64,000 bases of DNA, from positions 62,001 through 126,000 of the forward strand of contig NZ_FNOK01000002.1 in NCBI RefSeq assembly GCF_900106995.1, written 5' to 3'. The position numbers were made by a program, and so were the translations under genes. The DNA comes from Saccharopolyspora shandongensis. GTDB lineage: Bacteria; Actinomycetota; Actinomycetes; Mycobacteriales; Pseudonocardiaceae. How positions within the stretch are numbered: the stretch's first letter is position 1; every line of letters starts with the position of its first letter. The notes beneath the pieces are model-generated. The model was not told where the DNA came from and searched no databases. It worked only from the letters and a program-made list of their open reading frames with translations. Positions 41,860-50,402 of the stretch are shown here, piece after piece.

Positions 41860-42371
41860 TCCTCCCGAAGGTCCGTGACCCTCGCTTCGTGACGATCCGC
41901 CGCGGTGGGACTCTCACCGATGCGGATCACCGCCTCCTCGCGCTATGGGCTGCCTCGTGCGCAGAGCACATCCTTTACCTCTTCGAGTCGGCCCGGCCTG
42001 GGGACCCGCGACCGCGCCAGGCGATCGAGCATGCCCGGGCCTGGGTGCGCGGCGAGGTCAAGATGATGCAGGCGCGCGCGGCGGGCGGCCATGCGATGGG
42101 GGCAGCCAGAGACCTGCGTGGGGCGCCACGGCATGCCGCGTACGCCGCCGGCCAGGCCGGAGCCGTCGCCCACGTCGCCGCGCACGAGCTCGGCGCGGCC
42201 GCCTACGCGATCAAGGCCGCCCGTGCAGCGGCGCCGGAAGGCCTGAGCGAGGCCGCGAGGCGACTCGAGTGCCTGTGGCAGCGCGATCAGCTCCCGGAAG
42301 CGATCCGCGAGCTCGTGCTCGACGATCAGAGGTTGCGCAACGACATCTGCTGGTCGGTGTTCGACTGCTGA
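41856..42371 (+). CDS. Putative immunity protein, second of the pair
   Basis: 171 residues, starting MILPKVRDPRFVTIRRGGTL. Helical, alanine-rich: CAEHILYLFESARPGDPRPR, QAIEHARAWVRGEVKMMQAR, AAHELGAAAYAIKAARAAAP, WQRDQLPEAIRELVLDDQRL. This matches a family commonly annotated as putative immunity protein (Imm5-like). Translationally coupled to its paralogue upstream. The usual role would be neutralising a polymorphic toxin; here the toxin is absent, so a different function is possible. Confidence 0.7.
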   Translation: MILPKVRDPRFVTIRRGGTLTDADHRLLALWAASCAEHILYLFESARPGDPRPRQAIEHARAWVRGEVKMMQARAAGGHAMGAARDLRGAPRHAAYAAGQAGAVAHVAAHELGAAAYAIKAARAAAPEGLSEAARRLECLWQRDQLPEAIRELVLDDQRLRNDICWSVFDC

Positions 42372-42501
42372 AGCCGAACCTCGCACGGCCCCGCATCGTC
42401 GGCCCGATCGGTCAGAGTCCCCGCCGCCTGGCAGTGCGCCCAACCCGGCTACGCGTGCTGCTCATCGGCGGCGGACTCAGCGACCCTTGAAGGGGGCGGG
42501 A

Positions 42502-42939
42502 CTACTCGACGGGTTGCAGGCTGCCGTTCATGTCCGGCTCGGCGTACAGCTCGATGTGCCGGGACACCGACGAAACCTCCTGGCGCACGTCGAAGAAGCC
42601 GCGCACCACGCCCACCCAGGTCTCCGGCGGGTTCTCGTCGTCGTCGCCCGGGGTGGCCGCGGTGACCGTCCACGGGCGCCGCAGCACCCAGCGGACCGGG
42701 AAGAACAGCACGGCCGCGATCAGCAGCAAGATCAACCAGCTCGGCACGTACACCTCGTCCGGCGTCCACACCACGAACATCACGACCAGGAACAGGAACA
42801 CCGCGCCCATCAGGATCGCCGGTGCCGAGCCCCCGTTCACGTCGTGCTCGAACTCGTCCGCCGCGATCGGGTTGGACCACTCCAGGTTCGCCTTGATGGT
42901 CCACTCACGGCCGTCGGAACCCCGCACCACCCGGTTCAT
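42502..42939 (-). CDS. Membrane protein of unknown function, 145 residues
   Basis: ATG at 42939 after GGGAGGCGACG; a further GTG-type extension to 42957 is less likely. N-terminal soluble part (VVRGSDGREWTIKANLEWSN), two helices at ~45-62 and ~70-90 (AILMGAVFLFLVVMFVVW, SWLILLLIAAVLFFPVRWVL), then a C-terminal soluble region ending in ARHIELYAEPD-like SVSRHIELYAEPDMNGS. Not recognised. It stands alone. Confidence 0.7.
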   Translation of the reverse strand: MNRVVRGSDGREWTIKANLEWSNPIAADEFEHDVNGGSAPAILMGAVFLFLVVMFVVWTPDEVYVPSWLILLLIAAVLFFPVRWVLRRPWTVTAATPGDDDENPPETWVGVVRGFFDVRQEVSSVSRHIELYAEPDMNGSLQPVE

Positions 42940-43123
42940 CGTCGCCTCCCCGCCCACCCGGGCTGGTCGCTTCGGAACATCGTCTCGCCACTCGAATCCC
43001 GTCGGTCACCGAGGGTGAAGCAACGGTACCGCGTACGTCATGGGCCCGACGGGTGATAGTCGTCCCCGAACCAGGCCCATTGTCGATCATGAGCGGCGCC
43101 CGGCCAACCCCGAACGCGAACGA

Positions 43124-43729
43124 TCAACCGCGGCGCGAACACCCCGCAGCCCGGCGGCCGGGCACCTCGGCCGCCTCCTCGTAGGCCTCCCGCAACCCGC
43201 GCCGCGCCCGGTGCGCCAGCACCGCCGTCGCATTCGGCGTCAAACCCAGCTGATCGGCCAGGCTGGCGGGCCGATGCCCCTCCACCTCGGTCCGCCACAG
43301 CACCTCGCGCCACCGCGCCGGCAACCGGTTGAACGCGCGGGCCAGCAACTCGCCCTCGGCTTGCACGAACTGGTGATCGCGCTGCCGCGGCGCGTGCTCG
43401 CCCAGCTCGTCGGCGTTCATCGGCTCGTCCCGGCGGGCGGCCGCCCACTCCCCCAGCACCCGGCGCACCACCGTGAACAGGTAGGTGCGGATCGCATCCC
43501 GCGGCCCGCAGCCGCCCCGAACCGCGCGCAATGTGCGCAAGAACACCTCGGCGACCACGTCGTCGACGTCGATCCCGGGCCGCGGCATGCTCAACGCGAA
43601 CCGCCGCACCGCAGGCGCGTGCCGCCGGTACAGATCGCCGTAGGCGAGATCATCGCCCGCCCGCAACCGCACCAGCAGCACCCGGTCGTCCGGCTGCAGA
43701 CCCCCGGCGACATCGTCACGCATCCCCAT
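43124..43729 (-). CDS. Sigma-70 family RNA polymerase sigma factor
   Basis: 201 residues. Region 2 (LRAGDDLAYGDLYRRHAPAV, DDVVAEVFLRTLRAVRGG, AIRTYLFTVVRRVLGEWAAA) at ~25-105. Region 4 (ALARAFNRLPARWREVLWRT-like LLARAFNRLPARWREVLWRT; LADQLGLTPNATAVLAHRAR) at ~130-185. ATG at 43729 after GGGGGAAGTTC; ATG 43723 is alternative. No anti-sigma gene is next to it. Divergent from the PPOX oxidoreductase. Confidence 0.87.
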   Translation of the reverse strand: MGMRDDVAGGLQPDDRVLLVRLRAGDDLAYGDLYRRHAPAVRRFALSMPRPGIDVDDVVAEVFLRTLRAVRGGCGPRDAIRTYLFTVVRRVLGEWAAARRDEPMNADELGEHAPRQRDHQFVQAEGELLARAFNRLPARWREVLWRTEVEGHRPASLADQLGLTPNATAVLAHRARRGLREAYEEAAEVPGRRAAGCSRRG

Positions 43730-43835
43730 GAACTTCCCCCCAACGACCAGCCGCGGCGACAGCGCGCGACCAGCGCGATCGCTACCGTGGACCCCCAAGT
43801 CCACGGCTGTCACCAGACACCGCACGGAGGTCGAA

Positions 43836-44246
43836 GTGGATCTCGACGAAGCCCGCGAAGTGATCGGCAACCAGCACCGCGCCGTGCTCAGCACGCTCCG
43901 CGCCGACGGCACACCCCAGATGACACCGGTGCTGACCACCACGGACAGCGCCGGACACGTCACTGTCAGCACTGTCGCTGGCGCCGCCAAAGTGCGCAAC
44001 CTGCGCCGCGACCCGCGCGCCTGGCTCTGCGTCCTGCCCGACCAGTTCTTCGGCCGCTGGATCCAGCTCGAAGGCACCGTCGAGATCGTCGCGCTCCCGG
44101 CCGCCCTCCCCCTCCTGGAGGAGTACTACCGCAGCATCTCCGGCGAGCACGAGGACTGGGCCGCCTACCGCCAGGCCATGCAGGAGGAACACCGCGTCCT
44201 CCTGCGCATCACCCCGACCCGCGCGACCAGCGCCCCGAGCCGTTGA
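43836..44246 (+). CDS. PPOX-class (F420/FMN) oxidoreductase
   Basis: 136-residue split-barrel flavin protein of the pyridoxamine-phosphate-oxidase-like class: VIGNQHRAVLSTLRADGTPQ, MTPVLTTTDSAGHVTVSTVA, KVRNLRRDPRAWLCVLPDQF, WIQLEGTVEIVALPAALPLL, LLEEYYRSISGEHEDWAAYR. Actinobacterial members bind F420 and reduce biliverdin-like or unknown substrates. GTG at 43836 with CGGAGG five bases upstream. The tRNA gene follows 71 bases later. Confidence 0.9.
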   Translation: MDLDEAREVIGNQHRAVLSTLRADGTPQMTPVLTTTDSAGHVTVSTVAGAAKVRNLRRDPRAWLCVLPDQFFGRWIQLEGTVEIVALPAALPLLEEYYRSISGEHEDWAAYRQAMQEEHRVLLRITPTRATSAPSR

Positions 44247-44317
44247 GGGCCCCCGGTGAACGGGGTTGAAACGATGAGCTAAAGTAGTCACCAACAGCCC
44301 AACAGGGCGCTGAATAC

Positions 44318-44390
44318 GCGGATGTAGCGCAGCTGGTAGCGCATCACCTTGCCAAGGTGAGGGTCGCGGGTTCGAGTCCCGTCATCCGCT
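44318..44390 (+). tRNA. glyT: tRNA-Gly(GCC)
   Basis: Full cloverleaf without encoded CCA: acceptor GCGGATG/CATCCGC with discriminator T, D-arm GCGC..GCGC, anticodon arm CACCT-TGCCA-AGGTG giving loop TTGCCAA with anticodon GCC, and T-arm GCGGGTTCGAGTCCCGT. The gene symbol is generic. Confidence 0.95.
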
Positions 44391-44398
44391 CGGAGCTG

Positions 44399-44433
44399 GG
44401 AGCCGTGTGTCGACTTCGTTCGACCTCGGCTCC
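44399..44433 (+). terminator. Hairpin behind tRNA-Gly
   Basis: GGAGCCG (44399-44405) pairs with CGGCTCC (44427-44433), enclosing a smaller GTCGA/TCGAC stem. Probable end of the tRNA transcript; no T-run. Confidence 0.5.
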
Positions 44434-44444
44434 TCGCCATTTCA

Positions 44445-44467
44445 TTGGGGGGATCGAATCCCCCCAA
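44445..44467. repeat. 10-bp inverted repeat with 3-base loop
   Basis: TTGGGGGGAT, CGA, ATCCCCCCAA. It resembles a tRNA T-arm but lacks the rest of a tRNA. It could be a terminator for the tRNA or a trace of an att-like duplication. Confidence 0.5.
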
Positions 44468-44645
44468 ACCCCCCTACGGTGCGGTGGCCACCTCTTGCTC
44501 GCTCCTTGCGAGGGGTAGCGTTCCCGGCCTGGTCAGGGACCAGCTTTTCTTGCCTTGCTTCGCTGCGGCCCGCCTCACCGTTGCCTTGGCATCGTTGGTG
44601 CCTTGTACTTCTGGGGTGTCGCCTTGCTTTGCTCGGTTGCTTTTT

Positions 44646-44855
44646 TCAGGTTTCCAGGCGGAAGCCTATTTTCAGGGTTACCTGGTAGTGGCCCAGTTCG
44701 TTGTTCTCCACGTGGCCTCTCACGTTCGTCACCTCGAACCAGTCCACGTTTCTCAGCGTTTGGGATGCTCTGTGCACCGCTTTTCTTATTGCGTCGTCCA
44801 CTCCCTCCTTTGAAGAGCCCACTACTTCTGTTACTCGGTATACGTGGTCCGTCAT
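44646..44855 (-). CDS. Dodecin (flavin-binding dodecamer)
   Basis: 69 residues: MTDHVYRVTEVVGSSKEGVD, DAIRKAVHRASQTLRNVDWF, EVTNVRGHVENNELGHYQVT, LKIGFRLET. This is a complete dodecin with the flavin-stacking Trp in NVDWFE. It stores or buffers flavins as a hollow dodecamer. The codon choice is unlike the rest of the window: AGA, ATA, GTA, TCA and AAA codons are frequent. The frame is open far upstream, but ATG 44855 is the family start. Five hairpins lie upstream between 44912 and 45044. Confidence 0.93.
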   Translation of the reverse strand: MTDHVYRVTEVVGSSKEGVDDAIRKAVHRASQTLRNVDWFEVTNVRGHVENNELGHYQVTLKIGFRLET

Positions 44856-44911
44856 GGGTCGATGGTTGGGGCCGGTGGTCTCGTTCGCAAGACGATGTTG
44901 GCGCTGGTCGT

Positions 44912-45044
44912 CGGCCTTCGGCCGAGTGGTGTGGGGTCGTCGGCCTTCGGCCGTGGGGTGAATGGTCTTGGGTCGTCGGCCTTCGGCCGTGTCGTGGTTG
45001 GGGGCGGCCTTCGGCCGTGTTCTGGGTTTGTCGGCCTTCGGCCG
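44912..45044. repeat. Array of five CGGCCTTCGGCCG hairpins
   Basis: Identical 13-bp palindromes with a TTC centre at 44912-44924, 44941-44953, 44977-44989, 45005-45017 and 45032-45044, mostly within GTCGTCGGCCTTCGGCCGTG. They fill the 337-base gap between the divergent dodecin and hydroxyacid-oxidase genes. Spacing is 27-36 bases. Confidence 0.9.
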
Positions 45045-45192
45045 TGCGGGTTTTGGTTTCCGGGTTGGGCCGATTGCCCGGTCGGGTTCGGGCGGGTTTT
45101 GTTCGACAAGCAGCTGAATGGACTCTTTTTGCCCGTGGTGGTGGGGTTCATCATGGTTTTGTCGGTTTTTTGGTGGGAGAAAGGTCGTTGCG

Positions 45193-46239
45193 ATGGCGGA
45201 GGAACCACCTGCGCCTTTCACCCCTGCCGGCGAAGAGGCCGCCGCTCGCGCCGTGCTCAGCGCGCCCACCTGGGCCTTCGTCTTCGGGGCCGCCGGGGCT
45301 GAGGAGACCTCGAAGCTCGCCAACCGGCGGGCCTGGGACAGCGTCTTCCTCGAACACCGGTTGCCCGCCGACGTTTCGCGCCGGTCCAGCGGTTCCGTCG
45401 TCTTCGGGGTTGCTTCGGAGGCTCCGATCGCCGTTGCTCCGATGGGGCTGCCCGCTCAGGTTTGGCCGCACGGGGACCTGGAGATCGCCGCCGCCTGCGC
45501 CGAGGTCGGGATTCCCGTCGCCGTGTCGACCATGGCTTCCGCCCGGATCGAGGACATCGCCAAGTCCGGGGCCCGGTGCGCTTTCCAGCTCTACTGGCTG
45601 CGGGACGCCGCCCTGCGGCGGCAGTTGGTCGCACGCGCCGAGGACGCCGGGTGCATCGCGCTGCTGATCACCGTGGACGCCCCCGTTCAGCGGGGCTCGG
45701 AACGGGAGCGGTTCGTCGGCTACCGGCCCGGGGTCGACGTCGAACCGGTCATGGCCGGTAGTGCCGAGATCGATCCCTCGCTGAGCTGGCCGGACATCGA
45801 AGAGCTCATCGCTTCGACGCGATTGCCCGTGTACGTCAAGGGAATCCTGTCGCCCGAGGCCGCGCAGCGGGCCCAGGCCGCCGGCGCGGCCGGGGTGGTG
45901 GTGTCCAACCACGGCGGGCGGCAGCTGGATTGCGCGCTGCCGACCGCGTTGGCCCTGCCGCGCGTGAACCGCGCGCTGCACGCGACCGACCGCGGCTTCG
46001 ACGTGGTGGTCGACAGCGGCATCACGACCGGCACGGACGTGGTCCGGGCGCTGGCCCTGGGGGCGTCGTCGGTGCTGATCGGGCGCCAGGTCCTCTACGG
46101 CTTGGCCCGCGGCGGGATGCAGGGAGTCCTGAACGTCCTGCGCCGGATAACGGCGGAGTTCGCCCAAACCCTGACGATGACGGGCTGCACGACCCCGGCG
46201 GAAGCCGCCAACCTCCACCCGCACGTCATCGGCACCTGA
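45193..46239 (+). CDS. FMN-dependent alpha-hydroxyacid oxidase/dehydrogenase
   Basis: 348 residues, glycolate/lactate-oxidase superfamily TIM barrel. Visible: IAVAPMGLPAQVWPHGDLEI, GIPVAVSTMASARIEDIAKS, CAFQLYWLRDAALRRQLVAR, ALLITVDAPVQRGSERERFV, the FMN lysine in LPVYVKGILSPEAAQRA, the catalytic His in VVVSNHGGRQLDCALPTALA, and VVVDSGITTGTDVVRALALG. The N-terminal Tyr usual in this family is Phe here (WAFVFGAAG), so the substrate may be unusual. ATG at 45193 behind GGGAGAAAGG. Confidence 0.9.
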   Translation: MAEEPPAPFTPAGEEAAARAVLSAPTWAFVFGAAGAEETSKLANRRAWDSVFLEHRLPADVSRRSSGSVVFGVASEAPIAVAPMGLPAQVWPHGDLEIAAACAEVGIPVAVSTMASARIEDIAKSGARCAFQLYWLRDAALRRQLVARAEDAGCIALLITVDAPVQRGSERERFVGYRPGVDVEPVMAGSAEIDPSLSWPDIEELIASTRLPVYVKGILSPEAAQRAQAAGAAGVVVSNHGGRQLDCALPTALALPRVNRALHATDRGFDVVVDSGITTGTDVVRALALGASSVLIGRQVLYGLARGGMQGVLNVLRRITAEFAQTLTMTGCTTPAEAANLHPHVIGT

Positions 46240-46289
46240 TCACAGCGGTTCCGGACCCGCGCGGGTCCGGAACCGCTCGTCGGCCTCGA

Positions 46290-46958
46290 TCAGGCCTCGT
46301 TGGGGACGTTCAGGCCGACCGGGCAGGAGACCCCCGTGCCTCCCAGGCCGCAGTAGCCGTTCGGGTTCTTCGCGTCGCTCAGGTACTGCTGGTGATAGGT
46401 CTCCGCGTAGTAGAAGTCCTTGAGCGGGGCGATTTCCGTGGTGATCTCGCCGAGGCCCGCCGCCGTCAGGGCCTGCTGGAAGGCCGCCGCGCTGGCTTCC
46501 GCTTCCGCCTTCTGGGCAACGTCGGCGTAGTAGATCGCCGAGCGGTACTGGGTGCCGATGTCGTTGCCCTGGCGCATGCCCTGCGTCGGGTTGTGGTTCT
46601 CCCAGAAGACCTTCAGGACCTGCTGGTAGCTGATCGCCGCCGGGTCGAACACCACCAGGACCGCCTCGGTGTGGCCGGTCAGGCCCGAGCACACCTCTTC
46701 GTACGTCGGGTTGGGCGTGAAGCCGCCGGCGTAGCCGACCGCCGTCGACCACACGCCGTCGGTGCGCCAGAAGGTTCGCTCCGCGCCCCAGAAGCAGCCC
46801 ATGCCGACCACCGCGGTGGCGTAGCCCGCCGGGAACGGCGGCACGATCCGGCGGTCCGGGAACACCGCGTGCTCCGCCGCCACCGGGAGCGGGGTGGACC
46901 GGCCCGGCAGGGCCTCGGCCGGGTCGATCAGCCTGGTCTTGTCACCGAAAAGCGCCAT
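46290..46958 (-). CDS. msrA: Peptide methionine sulfoxide reductase A
   Basis: Repairs methionine-S-sulfoxide in proteins. 222 residues. An N-terminal extension of ~45 residues precedes the catalytic Cys in [20 protein letters not shown]; then [60 protein letters not shown], and recycling cysteines in [20 protein letters not shown]. The length with extension is common in actinobacteria. Stands alone; converges on the oxidase. Confidence 0.96.
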   Translation of the reverse strand: MALFGDKTRLIDPAEALPGRSTPLPVAAEHAVFPDRRIVPPFPAGYATAVVGMGCFWGAERTFWRTDGVWSTAVGYAGGFTPNPTYEEVCSGLTGHTEAVLVVFDPAAISYQQVLKVFWENHNPTQGMRQGNDIGTQYRSAIYYADVAQKAEAEASAAAFQQALTAAGLGEITTEIAPLKDFYYAETYHQQYLSDAKNPNGYCGLGGTGVSCPVGLNVPNEA

Positions 46959-46979
46959 GCATCCGAGGGTACGCGTTGC

Positions 46980-48782
46980 TCACTGGCCGTCCTGCCGCTT
47001 GGGATACGGCCGGACCGGCCGGGTTTCCTCCGCCGGGGCCGGCGGAGGCTCGGGGCGGGCATGGCGACCGCCGGGGCGGCGGGCCGGCGGCGGCCCGGCA
47101 TCCAGGTCCCCGGACAGCCGCTTGGCCAGCACCGATTCGTCCGGTGGCGGCGCGGGCAGGCGGGGCGGCCGTTGCTCCGCCGAGCGGCGGGTACGCGCGG
47201 GCGGCAGCGGGGCGCCGTTCATCGGCAGGCCGTTGAGCCGGGCACGCTGCGGGCCGTCCGGTCGAGGCGCGGGTGCGCCGTCCGGTCTGGGCACGCCGTC
47301 GATCCGGGTGCCGCTCGGCGGAGTGCCGGGGCGCTGCCGGTCGACGCCGTTCGGACGTGGGGCGTCGCTCGGCGGTCCGGCCGGACGCGGGGTGCCGCTG
47401 CCCGGACGTGCCACATCGGCCGGTGATCCGGCGGGGCGCGGCGTGCCGCCAGGTGGGGTGCTCGGCCGCGACGGGCCGCTCGCGGGCCTGCCTCCCGGGC
47501 GGCCGGGGCGGGCGCGGGGTGGCTCCGGGCTGGGCGCCGGTGGGCGCGGCAGCGGGCGGCGCTTCGTCGTCGCCTCGTGCGCGGGCGTGACCGCCTCCGG
47601 CTCCTCCGGTTCGAGGTCGTCCAGGTCGTCGAGGTCTTCCGGGTCCTCGTCGACCTCGTCGAGGTCTTCGAGATCTTCCTCGACCGGCTCGGGTTCCTTC
47701 TTCTTCGGCGCCGGGGTTAAGTAGTGGCGCAACTTCATCGTCGGCTCTTCGATGAACTTCCAGGACAGCGTGCCGATGCAGTAGGCCAGCGGGGCGGCGC
47801 AGATCAGCATCAGCCACTGGTTGTGGATCCCGGCCATCGCCAGCAGCTGCTGGATCGGGAAGCCCCACACGTACACGCCGTAGCTGCCGTTGACCCACAC
47901 GCCCGGCACCGTCAGCCGCGACGGCCAGAAGTGCCCGGCCACGACCACCGCGTAGCTGACCGCGAAGGTCATCCAGAACGAGCCGGTGATGCTGTTGGGC
48001 ATCAGCACCAGCACCGCCAGCCCGGCGCCGGCCGCCAGCGGCGACAGCGGGATCCGGTACAGGTTGAGCAGCACGCCGAAGGCGAACGCGACCAGGAACG
48101 CCACCAGCGACTCGACCGGCACGCTGAAGAACGAGCCCGCCGACTCCGAACCCGGCAGCTGCTCCAGGTGCCGGTCCCACGCGATCAGCGCGATCAGCGC
48201 CACCGCCATCACCCAGCGGTAGCGGTGCTTCGCGGCGCCGACCAGCAGCAGCGCGTAGAGGCCCGCGTAGGCGATCAGCTCCATCGGCAGCGTCCACAGC
48301 GAACCGTTGACCGCGTTCGGCCACGGGTTGTCCACGAACACGCCCGGCAGCTCGTGCTTCAGCGTGAGCAGGCCCGCGTTGTTGATGACGTAACCCCAGG
48401 TGCCGTTGGCCGCGAAGTAGTCGCCGACGGACAGGGTCGTGATCATCGGGCCGACGATCAGCGCCATGGCGAACGAGACCGTGAGCATCGGCGGCCACAG
48501 GCGCAGGACCCGCTTCGCGGCGAATCTGCCCAGATGGGGATCGCGGACCCAACTCTCCGTGATCTGGAAGCCGCTCATCGCGAAGAAGCCCATGAGGACG
48601 CCCTCGTCGGGCTGCAGCGGCCAGTCCGACGGGAACAGGTCGCCCGTTCCGGCCAGCGGTGAACTGTGCCCGTAGATCACCACGAGCGCGCCGATCATGC
48701 GGATCCAGGCGAACCCGTGGTGCGGCTCGGCGAACCACTCGGGGCGGGTGTGGACGACCCGCGCGTCATCCACCCAGATCAC
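46980..48782 (-). CDS. Membrane acyltransferase (OafA/YrhL type) with long acidic and proline-rich tail
   Basis: 600 residues. The acyltransferase-3 membrane domain with about ten helices spans ~20-360 (HGFAWIRMIGALVVIYGHSS with the conserved His, FFAMSGFQITESWVRDPHLG, AKRVLRLWPPMLTVSF, NGSLWTLPMELIAYAGLYAL, LSWKFIEEPTMKLRHYL). A low-complexity cytosolic tail follows: an acidic run (~365-400) then ~190 residues of Pro/Arg/Gly. Such enzymes O-acetylate sugars, lipids or antibiotics. The tail is unusual in length. ATG at 48782. Confidence 0.88.
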   Translation of the reverse strand: MIWVDDARVVHTRPEWFAEPHHGFAWIRMIGALVVIYGHSSPLAGTGDLFPSDWPLQPDEGVLMGFFAMSGFQITESWVRDPHLGRFAAKRVLRLWPPMLTVSFAMALIVGPMITTLSVGDYFAANGTWGYVINNAGLLTLKHELPGVFVDNPWPNAVNGSLWTLPMELIAYAGLYALLLVGAAKHRYRWVMAVALIALIAWDRHLEQLPGSESAGSFFSVPVESLVAFLVAFAFGVLLNLYRIPLSPLAAGAGLAVLVLMPNSITGSFWMTFAVSYAVVVAGHFWPSRLTVPGVWVNGSYGVYVWGFPIQQLLAMAGIHNQWLMLICAAPLAYCIGTLSWKFIEEPTMKLRHYLTPAPKKKEPEPVEEDLEDLDEVDEDPEDLDDLDDLEPEEPEAVTPAHEATTKRRPLPRPPAPSPEPPRARPGRPGGRPASGPSRPSTPPGGTPRPAGSPADVARPGSGTPRPAGPPSDAPRPNGVDRQRPGTPPSGTRIDGVPRPDGAPAPRPDGPQRARLNGLPMNGAPLPPARTRRSAEQRPPRLPAPPPDESVLAKRLSGDLDAGPPPARRPGGRHARPEPPPAPAEETRPVRPYPKRQDGQ

Positions 48783-48998
48783 CCCATCAAGTCATGTCCC
48801 CGGCCGCCAAGGTCAACGCTGCGTAGCCTAGCCCGCGACCTGACGGTTGTGGACCCATTACCTCCTCACGACCCGGTCGGGCCAGACCACCCATTGGATC
48901 GTTATCCGGCCGGTGCCCCGCGTTCCCCCTTGCGGGTGCCAGAATGGCGGTCGATCGCAATGGGGGCGTTCGAGCGAATTCTGGGAAAGGGCGCATCG

Positions 48999-50402
48999 GT
49001 GACCTGGCAAGACGAGCTGCAAAATCTCGACGCCGAACTCGCGGCGGGGCGGATCTCCGCCGAGGAGTACCGCCAGCGGCGCGACGCCGTGCTAGGTCGG
49101 GCCCAGAACGGGCAGGGCGCACCCGCGTCCGGCGGATTCCCGCAGCAGAACCCGTCTTCCGGTGGCTTCCCCCAGCAACAGCCGCAGGCCGGACCGTCTT
49201 CCGGCGGATTCCCGCAGCAGGACCCGCAGGCCGGACCGCAGTCCGGCGGATTCCCGCAGCAGGCGGGGCCGTCGTCGGGCGGGTTCCCGCAGCAGCAGCC
49301 GCCGCAGCAACAGCAGCAGTCCAGCCCGTTCCCCCCGGCGTTCAGCTGGGGCGACGCCGCCCAGTCCGCTCCTCAGCAGCAGCCGCAGCAGCAGGGCGGG
49401 TCTCTGAGCGAGGCCACGCAGGTCGTGCCCAACCCGCTCGCGCAGCAGCAGGCTCAGCAGCAAGCGCAGCCCCAGCAGCAGGCACAGCAGGCTCAGCCCC
49501 AGCAGCAGGCGCAGCAACAGCAGCAGGTGCCGCCGCAGTCGGACTCCGAGAGCACCCAGGTGGTCAGCCTCAGCCAGCAGCCGCAGTGGGGCCCGCCGCA
49601 GCCGCAGTGGGGCCCGCAGCAGGGCTGGGGTCCCGTCGAGACCACGGGTACGCCGTGGGGCGACGACCTGCCGGGGACGCCGGAGCACGGTGACGCGTCG
49701 TGGATGCGGCAGGGCCCCGAAGTGTTCGAGACGGCGAGCAAGCCCGGCAAGGGCAAGCTGATCGCCGGGCTGTCCATCGGCGGTGTGCTGCTGGTCGGCC
49801 TGATCGTCGCCGGGATCTTCTACTTCACCTCCGGCGGCGGGACCACGCCGACCGAGCCGACCGCCGCTCCGCCGCCGCCCCCGGTGCAGACCCAGGAGCT
49901 GCCCGCGCCGCCGCCGGCGCACCCGAACCCCCCGGCCAGCCCGCAGGAGGTGCTGGTCGCCGCGCCCGGCCCGGCGCACCCGTGGTCCGGGCCGCTCGAC
50001 CTGCCGAGCCTGCAGGGCGCCAAGGCCGGTCTGCTGCAGCCGAAGGCGGTGCTCGACTCCGCGATCCAGCGCGGGCTGATCGACGGCTGGTTCAACGGCG
50101 CCGAGGGCACCCCGAAGACGACGCTGCTCGCGCTGCAGCTGCCCGACGCGAACGCCGCCAAGCAGGTCGTGGACCAGTACCTGGGCGCCCAGCAGGGACT
50201 GTCCGAAGTGGACGACCTGTCGTACCAGGGCGTCAAGGTGGTGAACGCCGGCGGCGTCTTCCGCACCGCCTACGTCGCGCACAACTGGGCGATCATCATC
50301 GACGCCACCGGCCCGTCGGACCAGAAGTCGGCGGTCAAGCAGTCGTTCAAGTCAACTCTCGACCAGCAGGTCAACCACCTGCCCCCGACCGTCCGCGACT
50401 GA
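48999..50402 (+). CDS. Membrane protein with SHOCT-like N terminus and Gln/Pro-rich region
   Basis: 467 residues from GTG 48999 (GGGAAAGG upstream); ATG 48960 is possible. The N-terminal TWQDELQNLDAELAAGRISA EEYRQRRD region is a short-helix motif found in SHOCT-like proteins. Residues ~40-200 are Gln/Pro/Gly-rich with a repeated SGGFPQQ unit (five copies). One helix lies at ~260-280 (LIAGLSIGGVLLVGLIVAGI), then a proline-rich spacer and a folded extracellular domain of ~140 residues. Resembles envelope-associated sensor-like proteins; function unknown. A structured repeat begins at its stop. Confidence 0.8.
   Translation: MTWQDELQNLDAELAAGRISAEEYRQRRDAVLGRAQNGQGAPASGGFPQQNPSSGGFPQQQPQAGPSSGGFPQQDPQAGPQSGGFPQQAGPSSGGFPQQQPPQQQQQSSPFPPAFSWGDAAQSAPQQQPQQQGGSLSEATQVVPNPLAQQQAQQQAQPQQQAQQAQPQQQAQQQQQVPPQSDSESTQVVSLSQQPQWGPPQPQWGPQQGWGPVETTGTPWGDDLPGTPEHGDASWMRQGPEVFETASKPGKGKLIAGLSIGGVLLVGLIVAGIFYFTSGGGTTPTEPTAAPPPPPVQTQELPAPPPAHPNPPASPQEVLVAAPGPAHPWSGPLDLPSLQGAKAGLLQPKAVLDSAIQRGLIDGWFNGAEGTPKTTLLALQLPDANAAKQVVDQYLGAQQGLSEVDDLSYQGVKVVNAGGVFRTAYVAHNWAIIIDATGPSDQKSAVKQSFKSTLDQQVNHLPPTVRD

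Noticed and set aside
44445..44467. T-arm-like GGGGG-ATCGAAT-CCCCC as a second tRNA or att site
   Set aside because: No acceptor, D or anticodon arm can be drawn around it, and the loop lacks the T54 usual in tRNA.
44856..45323. N-terminal extension of dodecin with PKADD repeats
   Set aside because: The upstream frame merely translates the hairpin array; all dodecins begin at the MTDH-type start.
49100..49600. Repetitive CAGCAG tract as a mobile or CRISPR-like repeat
   Set aside because: It is the Gln-rich coding region of the 48999 gene, in frame throughout.
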